Origin: G020354025 sp964621455
GTDB taxonomy: Bacteria; Fidelibacterota; Marinisomatia; SCGC-AAA003-L08; TS1B11
DNA: 64,000 nucleotides
Direction of reading: 5' to 3'
Assembly (NCBI GenBank): GCA_964621455.1
Contig: CAZULW010000003.1
Location: 41,166-105,165 of the forward strand
Below, one piece after another: positions 54,801 through 62,279 of this stretch (the first letter of the stretch is position 1; the number at the start of each line of letters is the position of its first letter). Both the position numbers and the translations under genes were made by a program. The notes under the pieces were generated by a model. It was not told where the DNA came from and did not search any database. It saw nothing but the letters and a program-made list of their open reading frames with translations.

Positions 54801-54854
54801 GACGCAAGACAGGAAGATTGATGAAATAAACATTTTCCTGATCATCTTTTGCAT
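51852..54854 (-). CDS. TonB-dependent receptor with carboxypeptidase-regulatory-like N-terminal domain
   Basis: 1000 residues. Signal peptide (MFISSIFLSCVVSMALAG), a CarboxypepD_reg-like Ig domain at residues ~28-110 (GRVTDAATGEPLAGANVMIVGTTLG), a plug domain ~125-235 (MTDIRQYINLQAG, RGGGLDQTQFMVDG) and a 22-strand barrel to the terminal Phe (FFGLKFDF). Imports a bulky ligand across the outer membrane with energy from TonB. Ligand unknown; the sugar-catabolic neighbours suggest an oligosaccharide. No SusD-like lipoprotein is adjacent. LacI-type regulator directly upstream. Confidence 0.93.
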   Translation of the reverse strand: MQKMIRKMFISSIFLSCVVSMALAGTTGKIAGRVTDAATGEPLAGANVMIVGTTLGAAADAEGDYFIINVTPGTYEVQSTVIGYQALTLTEVIVRLDLTTRLDFNLTSTVIAGEEVTVTAEREIIKMDESASAVYAGIADIESVPMMTDIRQYINLQAGIEGDMIRGGGLDQTQFMVDGLMVVDNRANAPMMMVNLSSIKELSIIKGGFNAEYGNVRSGLINVVTKEGSASEYHGSIDFRISPARQKHDGLSHFDKDNFYLRPYLDPGVRDVGTMNGTWDEEMQEQYYPFIGWDAVAEKIEGMDAEDARNLFIWRTLAEGSEELGQKQWEYGHKPDWNVDVGLGGPVPLVSKYLGNLSFFASYRNNAEMFGLPVSREYYKEENLFLKLTSRISPSMKITVEGLYGEINSAAKGSGGGMNYWLKSGDDVFYNIHDARKLYWPAVRLPFNVYRSMQGISFDHVLSPSTFYNVRVSHIRLKNFCDFPGSEVGWRDTTKIRQFGNHWVDEEPWGFWFLSGRLETENDQDYSGAGANTRDWSDLNTLNVKFDLTSQVNKYNQVKAGLTINYDDINSDYMQLVLYSPNNGWKMKWEQSPYRIGAYVQDKLEFEGMVANFGLRLDYNDPNTDWYTVDRYSQYFNIKEKDDFTEVTPKEPVTGRLKISPRLGVSHPISADAKLYFNYGHFYSMPKSDDMYRIRYRPGTQLGVSHIGNPSADLPKTVAYELGLEYNIADLFLVHLSGYYKDVGDQTNWVSYVNRDRSVNYQTVDNNSYADIRGFELRIDKRWGRWITGWLNYNYMVTTEGYVGREVYYEDEWDARLYGLQNPYQERPLARPLARANVLIASPNDFGPTISRINPFGDIHLSVLFSWKAGEYVTWDPLETYELRQNLQWEGRYNFDARLSKLVRFGRYSVTLFADIENLFNKKYLFEEGFVDGEDEKRYYESLHLPMYEGQDYQEAGFISGDDKPGDVKSDDKPYINMPNRKFLTYIGLRTIFFGLKFDF

Positions 54855-54982
54855 GACACACCTCCTGATGTTATTAAAGCGTTTCTAATTATTAAGCCTG
54901 TCAATTGCCTGAATTGCCAAAGATACTCGTTATTTTCCTGATCACGACCGCCTTGATCAATTTTTACTCATCTTTTGAATTA

Positions 54983-55996
54983 TCAGGTTGATAGCCTTAT
55001 TATCAATTCGGTTTTCAGTGTTTTGGATATAGGAACAATAGTATCCTGACCATTTTCGATTTGATCTAATAGCAATTCCGCGGCGGTTTTTCCAATCTCG
55101 TACTGATTCTGCGCGACAGTTGTTAATGGGGGATCAACGACAGTGCTGATAATGTCATCACCAAAACCTACAAATGCTATATTATCAGGGATTTTTAAGC
55201 CATTTTCTTTAGCATGCATAATTGCGCCAACAGCGACATGATCATTAATAGCGAAGATAGCATCTGGCGGATCACTTAGTTGGAGTAATTTCTTCATACC
55301 GGCAATTCCACTTCCCCGGTCGAATTCACCATATACGACAAGATCTTCATCAAATGGCACACAGTACTTCTTAAGGGCGGATAAATAACCTTCTAATCGA
55401 TTCCTGCAAATAGTCAAATGTTTGGGGCCGGCCAGATGAGCAATTCTTTTATAACCTTTCAAAATCAGATGTTCCACCGCCTTATAGGCACCACAATAAT
55501 CATCAACAACTACCTTACTTACGTCGATATTATCACATACCCTATCAAAGAATACGATGGGGACGCCCTGGTGTAATAAACTCCCGAAGTGTTGAGTGTT
55601 TTTAGTATTTTGCGCGATCGAGACAAGCAATCCGGCGATGCGATTCGAGGCTAAGTTATAGGTATTTAACACTTCTCGTTCATAGTCTTCGCTGGACTGA
55701 CAGACCATGATGGAGTAATCCGCCTTATATGTTACATCTTCGATACCACTTATTACTGTGGAAAAAAAGTCGTGACTAATTTTAGGTACAACAACCCCAA
55801 TCGTTTTTGTTTTTTGATTCTTAAGACTTTGAGCAATGGAATTGGGATTATAATCTAACTCTTTTGCTAGGGCATTAACTTTTTCTTTTGTTTGGGGACT
55901 GACACCATAATGATCACGTAATGCACGTGAAACAGTAGCATGATGTAGATTGAGTTTTCGAGCGATATCTTTAATGGTTGTCTGATTATTTTTCAT
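54983..55996 (-). CDS. LacI-family transcriptional regulator
   Basis: 337 residues. N-terminal helix-turn-helix plus hinge helix, residues ~7-58 (TIKDIARKLNLHHATVSRAL, KELDYNPNSIAQSL), then a periplasmic-binding-protein-like effector domain (TIGVVVPKISHDFFSTVISG, HLAGPKHLTICRNRLEGY, DAIFAINDHVAVGAIMHA). Binds a sugar-like effector. It precedes the TonB receptor, PorV and secreted-protein genes on the same strand, and is probably the local regulator. Two palindromic candidate operators lie 28-92 bases upstream of its start, suggesting autoregulation. Confidence 0.93.
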   Translation of the reverse strand: MKNNQTTIKDIARKLNLHHATVSRALRDHYGVSPQTKEKVNALAKELDYNPNSIAQSLKNQKTKTIGVVVPKISHDFFSTVISGIEDVTYKADYSIMVCQSSEDYEREVLNTYNLASNRIAGLLVSIAQNTKNTQHFGSLLHQGVPIVFFDRVCDNIDVSKVVVDDYCGAYKAVEHLILKGYKRIAHLAGPKHLTICRNRLEGYLSALKKYCVPFDEDLVVYGEFDRGSGIAGMKKLLQLSDPPDAIFAINDHVAVGAIMHAKENGLKIPDNIAFVGFGDDIISTVVDPPLTTVAQNQYEIGKTAAELLLDQIENGQDTIVPISKTLKTELIIRLST

Positions 55997-56023
55997 TTAT
56001 AACGCTCAAAAGTCACGTTTGCT

Positions 56024-56035
56024 GCATATGTGTGC
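56024..56035. promoter_or_regulatory. Candidate LacI-family operator 1 (imperfect)
   Basis: GCATATGTGTGC shares the GTGTGC half with the perfect palindrome 53 bases further upstream. Its position just ahead of the lacI-type start fits an autoregulatory half-operator. Confidence 0.3.
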
Positions 56036-56076
56036 ACTTGAAATAGAATTTTGCCTTTCACCTTAACCCACCTCTT

Positions 56077-56088
56077 GCACACGTGTGC
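56077..56088. promoter_or_regulatory. Candidate LacI-family operator 2 (perfect palindrome)
   Basis: GCACACGTGTGC is a perfect 12 bp palindrome centred on CG, the symmetry typical of LacI-family operators. It sits 81 bases upstream of the regulator's start codon. I do not see an equally good copy before the TonB receptor gene. Confidence 0.45.
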
Positions 56089-56164
56089 GTTAAAAGCTAA
56101 CCTCACAGAACACCGGTAATCTAATTAATGACAGCGGTAATCTAATTAACCAGCCCTCCTTCTG

Positions 56165-56746
56165 TCAAGATAAATCGACCTTAGAGGAGTTCCCCCGAAA
56201 ATTAGACTCTTGAGTTTATAACCTTTTGATTTAGCGAGAGATATGGAGGCTGACAAGTGGAGAAGGCTTTTTTCCCGGCCTGAGCCGGAGGCTTCCCTTT
56301 GGGATAGGGCTCCTTTTGCTACCTCACCCCCTTTCCCCCTCTCCGTCGAACGGAGAGGGGGCATCCCGACCGCAGTGTCGGGAAGGGGGTGAGGTTAAAA
56401 GCGGCACAGAGCCTCACGATTAGCCGTTGGGAAAAGAAGGGTTGATTATTTCGGGGGAACTCCCCAAATCGACCTTACTGTCATCTATCTGTGACGCCCG
56501 CTGATCCAGGACCTGCCTGCCACGTCCTTCGTACACACCCACCCGCCTCGAATTATCCAGGGATTGGTGGCAGCGCACGCTCTTGTAATACCCCACGAAC
56601 CGGAAAATCTCGGGCTGCAGCCATCACGGCCGGCAGCCGCGCGATCGTTTCACTACATTCTTAATGGACTGGTGGTACCGCTCGATCTTATCCTGGATCA
56701 TTGGGTGATAGGGAGCATCCGGGGTCCTGGGGTATGGCGCTAAAGC
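56165..56746 (-). pseudogene. Transposase (IS3-like DDE, C-terminal end) relic, split by a MITE
   Basis: From 56746 to 56466 the minus strand encodes APYHPMIQDKIERYHQSIKN, including the last catalytic Glu of an rve-type DDE transposase. A TGA follows near 56626, then PEIFRFVGYYKSVRCHQSLDN, RRVGVYEGRGRQVLDQRASQ and DDSKVDL. The coding sequence resumes beyond the inserted element as KVDLS and ends at a TGA (56165-56167). So an internal stop and a 282 bp insertion have both damaged it. It begins right at the stop of the methyltransferase-receptor gene. Confidence 0.8.
56184..56465. mobile_element. MITE-like element with 17 bp inverted repeats and 12 bp target duplication
   Basis: 282 bp. Ends GAGGAGTTCCCCCGAAA and, inverted, GGGGAGTTCCCCCGAAA (one mismatch). 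The 12-base word AAATCGACCTTA is present directly on each side (56172-56183 and 56466-56477), a clear target-site duplication; removing the element restores the transposase reading frame. It has no gene. Inside lies another palindrome, 56321-56396 (outer CCTCACCCCC / GGGGGTGAGG, inner CCCCCTCTCCG-TCGAA-CGGAGAGGGGG). A longer relative is at 34268-34806. Confidence 0.85.
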
Positions 56747-59734
56747 TTATTTAAAAGTTTGGCGTACGCCGAAATTGAACCTCCTCCCGTAGTCAGGATA
56801 TCCGACCACTGTTAAGAATTTTTTATCCGTGAGATTTGTGGCCTCCAGGTAAATTCTCGTATGATGTCTTTCACCGAAAGACCAACCGGCGGTAGCGTTC
56901 AGTACGAAAAAATTTCCAAGCTGTTGAGGACCACTCGTGCTTGCTACGAAGCGGGTGCTTTCGTATGACGATACATATTTCCAGAAAATGTTAAGGTCGA
57001 GTTTTGACTTCGATACGAAAATTCCACCGCCCATGTTAAACTGGGGAAGTTCCCGGTTGCGTTTCATTCCCCCTTCGGATTCCGCTTGCGAGTTCATCGC
57101 CATACCGTTGATGAAGAAACTTGCAGTATTATACAGCAGTGTAGACCGGACTTCAAACTCTACTCCGAGCTGGTACTGATCCCGGTTCAAATAGAGCTCC
57201 ATGGTCCGATTATCCAGTGTTGTCACCGTTTGATCACTGAGAACGATAGCGTCTCGCTGTTGAACGAAGACGCCGACTACAGAGAGTTTACCAATTCCTT
57301 CAAGCGTTGGTCGAATGCCTATATCTAACTTGACCCGCCGCTCATTTTTCGGCTCCATCATGTTTACATCCAGCGTTCCAACTCTAGGCCGGATATATCC
57401 CGACGCGCAGTTGAAATGGAGGGAGAGGTGCTGCGAGGGATAGTATGCCGCACCAATACTGGTGTTGATTATAGACGGCTCCCACTCATCAATTACAGGA
57501 GTTACATTCCTGAATGCCCCTGAACTCCCATTTATATTGAATGCGCCGTATTCTTTTATATGATTCTGCGCCCAACGCAGCCCTGCATCCACTATCATGG
57601 AGCCAAATCGGTGCTCGTCTACGACAACTGCCGAGTAAGTCTCCAGATCAGAGCGCCTTCCAACGAAAAAACGTTTGCCATTAGGCGCAATCCAGTGATT
57701 ATAAAGCCCACCCACCCGGAGCACATTTCTTCCCGAAAGAGATATTGACTGAATTACGTTCAGGCCCCATTCGTAGTCGTATTCATGACTGCTTGTATGG
57801 GGAGAGGTACCAGCATTTATAAAGTTGTGATCCCGGTCGGTATAGTGTAAAAGGAGTTCCGTCGAAGTTCTCTTGCTCGGACGGTAATGGGCTTTCAAGT
57901 TGATGAGGGTCGCCCGAAATGGATCGAACTTTTCGGAAGTATTTTGGAACTTTGAATCGGCTGGAGGCTCTGCTTTTCTAAGCTCTCTCATTCCATCAAG
58001 GTGGAAAATATTGGTTCTTATAGACAGGTTGGCCATAGGCTGCCAGTGTAGACTTCCACGAAAGTTCGCCATGGTTTCGCCGGCGTTCTTTTCATCTGGT
58101 CCGTTGGTATGTTCCTGCCCCAGACTAGCAGCGTAAGATACTTTTCCCTTCGCTGCACCATGAGACAAATGGAGACGATATGTGTTATAGGTACCATATT
58201 CGGTCTCGGCCGAAGTCTCCGGCTCCCTATATACCCTCGGGATGATATTGATAATTCCCACCAGACCCGAAAGACCTTTCAGAAGCGCCGCGCTGGAGCG
58301 GACAATCTCAATGTGTTCAATGTCGGGAGAGGAAAAAAAGTACGGAAGCTCGTGAAACTCACGCTGCCAGGCACCATCCACCGTATACTCTGGATAAGGG
58401 TATCTCTGTCCACGGACCGAAAAAAACTGCTTCACCTTTCGTCCGCGTGTTTCAACCAACGCACTGGGGACATATTCCATAGCATCAATAATATTCTTGG
58501 CACCCTGCTTCCTTATTTCGAGTTTACTTACAACGGTGGTTGAGAGCTCAAGTCCAGGTGACTCTAACATCGGCTCTTCAATCACGTTGCGTAAGCGTAT
58601 AGCTCTCACCATTACCTCTTCACCCGCAATGGCCGAAGTCAGTAATGAGAAATCTGCCGTCGTAGTTCTTCCAGCAAACACCCTGACCTTCTCTTTTGTC
58701 TCCGGAGCATAGCCAACCATCGATGCCTTCAATGAATATGTCCCTGGTGGTACATCAGTAATCAGGAAATATCCCTCTTCATCAGTCGCAGCTCCCAATG
58801 TTGTTCTCTCTATTACCACATTTACAGAAGGCAGAGGTTCTTTCGATTCAGAATCAACTATGGTTCCCTGAATTTTGCCGGTCGACCCCGCAGTTATAGT
58901 ATCTGAAGCCTTCACGTACATTCTGTTCCTTATATACGAATTTTCTGCACCCTCCGTTTCGGAGTTGTTTAAACGATGTTCCTGGGAAGCCGGTTTGTGA
59001 AACTCGATCCAGATACCATAGTTCACCCCTTCGCTGCCTAGTGGTTTTGGGATTCTAATCCGATAATCGTTAATCTCCAAGGCAAGCATAATCTCCTGTA
59101 ACTCAGCAGCAGTCCTGGCGATGTTATATTGAGGCCCCTTGCCATTTTCACCCTGCCTGGACCGAATATTTTGAGCAATCTCCACGGGGAGGTTCTCCGA
59201 GAATCCCCGCCCAATAAAGGCATCACCGCCCGGCTTTAAAACACGATGGATCTCGGAGAACGCCAGCCGCTTGTTTTCCCAAAATTGGAACGAGCCCCGT
59301 GAGACGATGATTTCGGCATAATTATCTTCGAAAGGCAAAGCCTGAGCATCAGCGAATATGGCCCTGACACGGTGCTCCACACCGGCTTCCTGAGCGGCCT
59401 TTGAGAAAAATGGGAAAAAGTGGGGATTAATATCGGCATTTATCCACTGCACCCGCCTGGTTCTTTTACAAAGTTCTACTATCAGGTGGCCGGGACCGCT
59501 GCCCAGATCAATCCCAATCCCCTCTCTTTCAACAAGGTTGTATTCATTCACAATCTGTTCCGCCAACGGCCCGTAAGCCGGCTTAAGTACGGTGTCAGCA
59601 ATGCTTATAAACCGTAAAGCTTCCTCACGGGTATGGCTGCCGGATTGCGCGGCGGCCAGACAGAGCTGTCCGGCAATACACCACCAAAGAAGGATTGCTG
59701 CAGCTTTGCTATAGCGCATTTGATCACATAGCAT
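56747..59734 (-). CDS. Exported class I methyltransferase fused to a TonB-dependent receptor
   Basis: 995 residues. Residues 6-30 are a Sec signal peptide (AAAILLWWCIAGQLCLAAAQ). Residues ~35-250 are a Rossmann-type SAM methyltransferase: motif I GIDLGSGPGHLIVELC (73-89), motif II NADINP (99-104), ADAQALPFEDNYAEIIVSRG (128-147), LKPGGDAFIGRGF (166-178). A linker follows, then a CarboxypepD_reg-like domain (286-365), a TonB plug (~395-510, VRGQRYPYPEYTVDG) and a receptor barrel to the C-terminus (RRFNFGVRQTFK). There is no second signal peptide or stop at the junction. Expected location is the outer membrane with the methyltransferase in the periplasm, where SAM is not known to be available. 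Ligand unknown. Confidence 0.88.
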   Translation of the reverse strand: MLCDQMRYSKAAAILLWWCIAGQLCLAAAQSGSHTREEALRFISIADTVLKPAYGPLAEQIVNEYNLVEREGIGIDLGSGPGHLIVELCKRTRRVQWINADINPHFFPFFSKAAQEAGVEHRVRAIFADAQALPFEDNYAEIIVSRGSFQFWENKRLAFSEIHRVLKPGGDAFIGRGFSENLPVEIAQNIRSRQGENGKGPQYNIARTAAELQEIMLALEINDYRIRIPKPLGSEGVNYGIWIEFHKPASQEHRLNNSETEGAENSYIRNRMYVKASDTITAGSTGKIQGTIVDSESKEPLPSVNVVIERTTLGAATDEEGYFLITDVPPGTYSLKASMVGYAPETKEKVRVFAGRTTTADFSLLTSAIAGEEVMVRAIRLRNVIEEPMLESPGLELSTTVVSKLEIRKQGAKNIIDAMEYVPSALVETRGRKVKQFFSVRGQRYPYPEYTVDGAWQREFHELPYFFSSPDIEHIEIVRSSAALLKGLSGLVGIINIIPRVYREPETSAETEYGTYNTYRLHLSHGAAKGKVSYAASLGQEHTNGPDEKNAGETMANFRGSLHWQPMANLSIRTNIFHLDGMRELRKAEPPADSKFQNTSEKFDPFRATLINLKAHYRPSKRTSTELLLHYTDRDHNFINAGTSPHTSSHEYDYEWGLNVIQSISLSGRNVLRVGGLYNHWIAPNGKRFFVGRRSDLETYSAVVVDEHRFGSMIVDAGLRWAQNHIKEYGAFNINGSSGAFRNVTPVIDEWEPSIINTSIGAAYYPSQHLSLHFNCASGYIRPRVGTLDVNMMEPKNERRVKLDIGIRPTLEGIGKLSVVGVFVQQRDAIVLSDQTVTTLDNRTMELYLNRDQYQLGVEFEVRSTLLYNTASFFINGMAMNSQAESEGGMKRNRELPQFNMGGGIFVSKSKLDLNIFWKYVSSYESTRFVASTSGPQQLGNFFVLNATAGWSFGERHHTRIYLEATNLTDKKFLTVVGYPDYGRRFNFGVRQTFK

Positions 59735-60090
59735 TTATTTATTTCAGCTTCAGGCGCATCCCCAATATTTTCAGATAGATTCCACCCTTCCAAAGACGGG
59801 TGGGTCTATCTCGACGGCGCAATCCCGGAACTAGAGCCTGGAGGCCAGGCTGATTGACGGCGGGCCTCCAGTGAGCCGCACGGACGTTATCCAGGCTTTC
59901 ATTGAGAAGTGGAGCGAGAAGAGGCTCGATTTTGGCTCCATCTTGTAGTCCCCCTATTTCAGCAGAAGCATCTTGATGGAGTTGGCGTACTCCGGTGTGT
60001 TCATGGTATATTTATATTTTAGGGATGTCAAGTGATAGTTACTACCTCACGTCGGTGACATCATTCTGTTTTTCCTACCAGAGGAGGTTA
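59735..60090. other. Intergenic region with coding-like relics
   Basis: On the plus strand 59835-59948 reads SLEARLIDGG then TDVIQAFIEKWSEKRLDFGS and a stop, a helix-rich fragment I cannot assign. On the minus strand 60044-59954 reads LKYKYTMNTPEYANSIKM, LLLK and stop, which resembles the last strand of a type-9 sorting domain (usual ending KMLLLK). Both lack starts and the rest of a gene. The region appears to be debris from earlier genes upstream of the methyltransferase-receptor fusion. Confidence 0.4.
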
Positions 60091-60981
60091 TCATCCTTCT
60101 TCATAGTAAACATATTCGTAGGTAGTTTTCATCCTGGGATACTCTTTCCATTGACCGGATTCGAATTGATAAAGATACCGAACATCTTCAATGATTTGAT
60201 TTTCATCATCATATTTGTGAATAGTATTTTCGTAATAGAGTATATTATTTTCTGATCTATCAACTGAATACTCAAAATCATCCCTGTTGGAACTATTTGT
60301 GTTGGACGTTTTGTTCTCAGATACACTTTCATAATGATCAGTTGATTTTTCAATCTCATACCCACTGGAGTTATATTTGTAGGTAGTTACGGTTGTTATA
60401 TCACTTCCGGATGATCTACTAATATCCTTAATCTTCTTCCCGTTGGAATCATAGCTAGTAGCAATCCTCACAACCACTTCATCAGCTTTATAATAACTTG
60501 ACTTTACAATCTCATTACCAGAGGAATTAAACGTGGTCGTAGTCCACTCTCGTAATTCCCCTTTGGAGTCATATATCGATAACTCCACTCTATTCCCATT
60601 GGAATCATATTTAGGAACCCATCTAATTAATAATACTCCCTTAGGATCATATGATACATTTTCAATTTCTTTCCCATTCATATCATATTCATGGATTGTT
60701 CTCATATAATATTTCCCTCCTGAAACAAAGTATGATGACTCTACTACTCTCCCATCAGGATTGTAAAGATAAATATGTATATATGGGGGTTCGTCAAAAT
60801 ATGGGGGTTTCTCAAAATTAGAAGCTAAATAGCCTTTCTCAATTACAATCTTACCACCCTTCATCTGTACCAGATTATCGGTATATGCTTGCATCTGGAG
60901 ACCAGCATTATTTTGAGAACATCCAAGACTGAATAGTAATAGTGATATTAGTAAGTATTTATTAATTATATATTTCTCCAT
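60091..60981 (-). CDS. Lipoprotein with YD/RHS-like repeats
   Basis: 296 residues. Signal with lipobox LFSLGC (Cys21). The rest is made of ~20-residue repeats with Tyr-Asp-x-Asn/Ser-Gly turns (YDSNGNRVELSIYDSKGEL, YDSNGKKIKDISR, YNSSGYEIEKS), similar to the short beta-hairpin units of RHS/YD-type toxins' shells and MORN-like proteins. No toxin domain is attached. A surface lipoprotein of unknown role. The gene is A+T-rich compared with the nuo genes, suggesting a different origin. Confidence 0.75.
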   Translation of the reverse strand: MEKYIINKYLLISLLLFSLGCSQNNAGLQMQAYTDNLVQMKGGKIVIEKGYLASNFEKPPYFDEPPYIHIYLYNPDGRVVESSYFVSGGKYYMRTIHEYDMNGKEIENVSYDPKGVLLIRWVPKYDSNGNRVELSIYDSKGELREWTTTTFNSSGNEIVKSSYYKADEVVVRIATSYDSNGKKIKDISRSSGSDITTVTTYKYNSSGYEIEKSTDHYESVSENKTSNTNSSNRDDFEYSVDRSENNILYYENTIHKYDDENQIIEDVRYLYQFESGQWKEYPRMKTTYEYVYYEEG

Positions 60982-61130
60982 TGGTTATCCCATTTGTGTA
61001 TCAGTTCAAAGCATTTTGGACACTTGGGGCTAAAAACTAAGAGACACATTCTGCGTTTCCAAGGTTTAGCTGACGCCTTATTAGTACCATTTTCTGCTTA
61101 ACCTTCTCCCGCTGATCTTGAGTCCAGAGC

Positions 61131-61271
61131 TTATTTTCTGCTTTCTAGTGACATCTCTACACTCCCATTCAACACCCAGCTCACATTATACCCCATCCGA
61201 TCCAGCTCCGCCAGCACTCTCGTAGGAATATCACACCTTCCCAGCTCATAGAATGCGACTGCTTTTAGCAT
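61131..61271 (-). pseudogene. Fragment resembling the end of an XRE-type helix-turn-helix protein
   Basis: 46 residues (MLKAVAFYELGRCDIPTRVL, DRMGYNVSWVLNG) look like the last helix and the 'WLLTGEG' tail of XRE-family DNA-binding domains. The first three helices are missing; the preceding gene ends 16 bases upstream. Either a decayed regulator or chance similarity. Confidence 0.35.
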
Positions 61272-61287
61272 AGATGGAAATTCCTCG

Positions 61288-61812
61288 TTAAGGTATCGAA
61301 AAGGTGGGCGTTTCCCCATCAATCTCAAGGCAAGTAAAATTAGGCCCTTCTTCTGTCAGCGTCAGGAGAATTCTCGGCTTGCCGTTTTCATCTAACATCA
61401 TTAGGCCGGGGATACCTTTGCTCACACTCAACTGTATTCGCCTTTTTCCATTTGCATCTCTCAAACCTAGATAGGATCCAAGAGGCGAAACATTCAGACT
61501 TAATTGTATTGTTTCATCTCCATCACCGAGTTGGAGGGTTGTCTGCTGGCCCATCTGTTCTCCTAGCCGAACTGTTTTTCTTCCATCTTTATTATAGAAA
61601 GAAAGGGCATAATCCGCAGTAGGTAGACCGCTGAGCTCAGCCCTTTTCTGTCCGTTCCCATCAAGGATAATAATAGCTCCTGCCTCTATTATCCGGCTTT
61701 CAGGACGGTCTATGCCAACTTGTTTTTCCAGTTCTTCAACCCTTGCTGTTAAAGACTCAAGGCTTTCGGTCTGTTGTGGATTTTGAGTCTTTTTCTTTGA
61801 TTCTTTAGCCAT
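61288..61812 (-). CDS. Hypothetical protein with repeated DxNGxxR units
   Basis: 174 residues, good ribosome site (GGGGGAG before the ATG at 61810-61812). A charged coiled-coil-like N-terminus (TESLESLTARVEELEKQVG) is followed by five degenerate units of ~24 residues with the core D-x-N/D-G-x-x-R/K-x-x-L (DGNGQKRAELSG, NKDGRKTVRLG, DANGKRRIQLSV, DENGKPRILLTL), suggesting a small beta-solenoid or beta-sandwich. No signal peptide. I do not recognise a characterised family. Same-strand neighbours are also unknown. Confidence 0.7.
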   Translation of the reverse strand: MAKESKKKTQNPQQTESLESLTARVEELEKQVGIDRPESRIIEAGAIIILDGNGQKRAELSGLPTADYALSFYNKDGRKTVRLGEQMGQQTTLQLGDGDETIQLSLNVSPLGSYLGLRDANGKRRIQLSVSKGIPGLMMLDENGKPRILLTLTEEGPNFTCLEIDGETPTFSIP

Positions 61813-61848
61813 ATCTCCCCCTTTTTCGGGGCTTCCAATGACCCCATA

Positions 61849-62103
61849 TTAAAAGAAGATTACATATACTGAAAGGCCAATTATTGCCACTTGATTCACT
61901 GTAGTGATAATGCCCCAAGCAATGGTTGCACTATCCTTCAATCCGTATATTCCCATGGATTCACGAACAGTCTTTTTAAATACAAAATCAATTATTAGTA
62001 ATCCTAAGATGACATACCATAATATTGGTACTGGCCGCTGCCAGGCTAAAATAAGTGCTGCTATGCCAATCACAGATGCAATCAAACCTTGGAATGGAAT
62101 CAT
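61849..62103 (-). CDS. Small hypothetical membrane protein
   Basis: 84 residues with three hydrophobic segments (ASVIGIAALILAW, LWYVILGLLIIDFVF, GIITTVNQVAIIGLSVYVIFF). No recognised family. 36 bases upstream of the DxNG-repeat gene, possibly cotranscribed. The ATG at 62101-62103 has no strong ribosome site. Confidence 0.6.
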   Translation of the reverse strand: MIPFQGLIASVIGIAALILAWQRPVPILWYVILGLLIIDFVFKKTVRESMGIYGLKDSATIAWGIITTVNQVAIIGLSVYVIFF

Positions 62104-62279
62104 TTGGCTATATCCTGCCTGGACAGCCCGAACCGCTCAGCAAACACTGTCTAAGTCTCTCCCAGGTGTTCCCTGATCTGACGGAGACGGGGGCCGATGT
62201 CTTTATTTTGATCCGTCAACTTATCGCAATAACTAATGTCCAAAGTCCCGACGTGATTTGTGGATATTGGACATGGGGC

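Noticed and set aside
60091..60981. RHS-type toxin for the YD-repeat lipoprotein
   Set aside because: It is only 296 residues, carries a lipobox, and has no RHS core protease motif, toxin tip or immunity gene nearby.
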